DNA of 64,000 bases from Bacteroidota bacterium (GTDB lineage Bacteria; Bacteroidota; Bacteroidia; Cytophagales; Cytophagaceae), in NCBI GenBank assembly GCA_023392125.1, contig JAEVZS010000007.1, positions 208,875 through 272,874 of the forward strand, in the 5' to 3' direction. The translations under genes and the position numbers were made by a program. Positions 62,326 to 64,000 of this stretch are shown here, one piece after another. Each line of letters opens with the position of its first letter. Position 1 is the stretch's first letter. The notes beneath the pieces were generated by a model. That model was given only the letters and a program-made list of their open reading frames with translations. It was not told where the DNA came from and searched no databases.

Positions 62326-63567
62326 ATGAAAAAAGTACGGATACTCATCCTTGTTGCATTAATTGTAAAAACACTTATTCTTCTGTTTCTGGACCAGAAA
62401 CTGGAGCTGAATCCGGATGAAAAACGGAATTATCAGATAGCAGTCAATCATCAGCAAGGCAAAGGCTATACTATTCCTGACCCGGAAACCGGCGTGTATA
62501 AAGCCACTGCGTATCATGCCTCTTTTCCTGTATTTGTGTATGAGCTGATGATCAGATACCATATTTCTGTTGCAGCATGGATGTTGTTTGTATCTGTGTG
62601 TTCGCTTGGGTTATATGCCCTTTCTATCTGGTATTTTTATAAGCTGGCCTTGCTGTTTCTTGACAAACGGTATGCATTTGGGGCCGCTATTACCTACAGC
62701 TTTTATCCATCTGTGCTGGTATATATCGGTGGTCTGATCGCCCTTTATGAAAACGCGGTTCTGTCTGTTATTGTCATTACCGTATACCGGGTACTACGAT
62801 CAGTAACATACGGGCTAAAAACTGTAGACTACATCGCGCTGCCACTGCTCGTGACCATCAGCTGCCTGTTCAGACCAAGCGTTATACCGGTTTATATCCT
62901 CTTGTTTTCCGTTTACTCCGGGATATGCCTGTACCGGAAAAAGCCTGAAAACCTGTGGCCTGTACTCGGCACTCTGATACTTGTCGTAATCATGCATGTG
63001 CCTGTCATTGTCAAGAACAGGCATTTGTTCAATGCCAGTATAATAAGCACACAATCCGGATATGAATTGCTGCAAGGGCATAACCCAACAGCCAGGGGCA
63101 GCTGGCGGGGAGACTGGCAGGATTCGACAAGTGTCCTGTACCAGTATGTGCATACCATGATTCCGGATATTGACATGCTGAATGAATATGAGGAAGGGCT
63201 GGCCCGAAAAACTCTTGCGCTGCGCTGGATCGCGGAAAACCCGGTGGACGAGCTGATTCTGACTGCCAGAAAACTGGCCATTTACTTTTTGCCTTATAAT
63301 TATGAAGTACTGAAAACGGCCAGGGTATTTAATCCTGTCAACTTTATCGTGCATCTTTTATTTGCCGTAGCTTTGCTGCTCAGGATATACAGGCGGGATC
63401 TTACGATCAGGGATCTTATCATTCTTAGCCCTGTAGCCGCTTCGATCATATTTTCTCTTGTATATTTTGTTGGCTATCGGTGGAGATATTATGCCGAACC
63501 TTTTATGATCATATATGCATGGACAGGCGTATGTCTGCTTATCTCAAAAATCAGACGAACCACGTAA
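62326..63567 (+). CDS. GT-C family membrane glycosyltransferase (ArnT/PMT-like)
   Basis: 413 residues with about ten hydrophobic segments. NPDEKRNYQIA near residue 25 holds the Asp-Glu dyad that fits the catalytic loop of GT-C enzymes using lipid-linked sugars. The periplasmic loop includes GHNPTARGSWRGDW, a feature of the family. It would transfer sugars from a polyprenyl carrier to a protein or lipid outside the inner membrane. It is divergent from the radical SAM gene and may glycosylate surface proteins of this locus; this is inference. Confidence 0.82.
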   Translation: MKKVRILILVALIVKTLILLFLDQKLELNPDEKRNYQIAVNHQQGKGYTIPDPETGVYKATAYHASFPVFVYELMIRYHISVAAWMLFVSVCSLGLYALSIWYFYKLALLFLDKRYAFGAAITYSFYPSVLVYIGGLIALYENAVLSVIVITVYRVLRSVTYGLKTVDYIALPLLVTISCLFRPSVIPVYILLFSVYSGICLYRKKPENLWPVLGTLILVVIMHVPVIVKNRHLFNASIISTQSGYELLQGHNPTARGSWRGDWQDSTSVLYQYVHTMIPDIDMLNEYEEGLARKTLALRWIAENPVDELILTARKLAIYFLPYNYEVLKTARVFNPVNFIVHLLFAVALLLRIYRRDLTIRDLIILSPVAASIIFSLVYFVGYRWRYYAEPFMIIYAWTGVCLLISKIRRTT

Positions 63568-63686
63568 AATATGACTTTTTCATCCGTTTCCCTTTTTAAT
63601 TAAGTTGGCAATTTTTCCCTATTTATAATCGCTACTATTTATAGGGAAGATTACGAATGTATACCATGTATTCTCGGCACATTCGA

Positions 63687-64000
63687 TTAACCGGAAGGGC
63701 TCCCGGAAGATTCTTCTGTTGCAGGAGAGTTTCCCGTCGGAGTCGTAGTTTCGCCAGGAGTCTCTGCACCATCGATATTGTTTATAGGCTTATTGGCGGC
63801 ATATGCATAAGGGCTCAAATGCGCATACTTCGGTGCCAACGGATCCACACTCACAAACCGGCACATCCAGGGGGCATAGTAACGCATACCATAGTTGTAC
63901 AAGCCGCTCTCCTCGTCTTTCTCCTTGCCATTGTACCGGTAGCGCTTGCGCCCATAGCTCCCGAAGCTCGTCTCCCCAAAGGGCGTATACTCCTCTTTGT
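63687..64000 (-). CDS. Rhs-repeat protein, C-terminal part (N-terminus beyond window)
   Basis: The minus-strand frame from the window edge reads through YGRKRYRYNGKEKDEESGLY and MRYYAPWMCRFVSVDPLA, the Rhs core that ends in YAYAANKPINNIDG, and stops after about 30 more residues rich in Thr, Pro, Ser and Gly. The typical Rhs core closes with such a motif and is followed by a variable C-terminal toxin or effector domain. Here the tail is short and low in complexity, so no toxin domain is visible. At least 104 residues are in the window; the true start is upstream of 64000. Such proteins are large, secreted or contact-dependent. Confidence 0.85.
   Translation of the reverse strand, partial: KEEYTPFGETSFGSYGRKRYRYNGKEKDEESGLYNYGMRYYAPWMCRFVSVDPLAPKYAHLSPYAYAANKPINNIDGAETPGETTTPTGNSPATEESSGSPSG

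Noticed and set aside
52488..64000. Complete prophage
   Set aside because: No terminase, portal, capsid, tail tube, lysis or integrase gene is present; only fibre-like and modifying genes occur.
1..64000. tRNA, rRNA, CRISPR arrays and insertion sequences
   Set aside because: I looked through intergenic regions and found no cloverleaf ends, regularly spaced direct repeats, or transposase-like frames.

Overview
The window is a chromosomal segment of a Bacteroidota bacterium, most likely Cytophagales or a related order. The evidence is a PorU-type sortase of the type IX secretion system (T9SS), a BshA-type bacillithiol enzyme, several Bacteroidota-typical small families (DUF4286, a rhomboid with a DUF6576-like tail, a fused GH3/beta-lactamase protein), and promoters of the TTTG-N20-TAnnTTTG type, clearest before rplU. 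Family names are from recognition of the translated sequence, not from database searches.

Layout. 1-11.8 kb: panC (partial), a degenerate glycogen-synthase-like protein, glmS, glycerate kinase, a tandem universal-stress protein, a secreted serine hydrolase, nrdA/nrdB and rplU-rpmA. 12-22 kb: a beta-helix surface protein, then a long minus-strand block (rhomboid, polyprenyl synthase, RNase R, a fused oligopeptide ABC ATPase, a DEDDy exonuclease, YjbQ, a hemerythrin-like protein, YicC). 22.2-27.2 kb: two small conserved proteins and a compact biosynthetic cluster (FAD oxidoreductase, UbiA-like membrane protein, type III polyketide synthase, methyltransferase). 27.2-38.7 kb: porU, uvrA, a fatty-acid-hydroxylase-like protein, bshA and the GH3/beta-lactamase fusion. 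39-51.1 kb: mutL with two rhomboids, aspS, a small secreted protein, tadA, superoxide dismutase, rho, serS, DUF4286 and an RlmI-like methyltransferase. 51.4-64 kb is accessory: a GH5 glucanase; a five-gene minus-strand operon of four large fibre-like proteins plus an FkbM methyltransferase; a radical SAM protein; a GT-C glycosyltransferase; and the C-terminal end of an Rhs protein cut by the window edge.

The two regions most worth attention are the type III PKS cluster (23.2-27.2 kb) and the fibre-like operon (52.5-60.9 kb). The PKS keeps its Cys-His-Asn triad, so it should be active, and its neighbours suggest a C-methylated or O-methylated, possibly membrane-associated phenolic or pyrone product. 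The operon encodes leaderless proteins. Three carry lectin-like (LamG/ConA-type) segments, one also has leucine-rich repeats, and one ends in an SGNH-hydrolase fold whose catalytic Ser, Asp and His all appear to be replaced. No phage head, sheath, baseplate or lysis gene accompanies them here. They may be distal binding proteins for a particle or appendage encoded elsewhere, or a stand-alone adhesion system.

I found no tRNA, rRNA, CRISPR array, insertion sequence or complete prophage.
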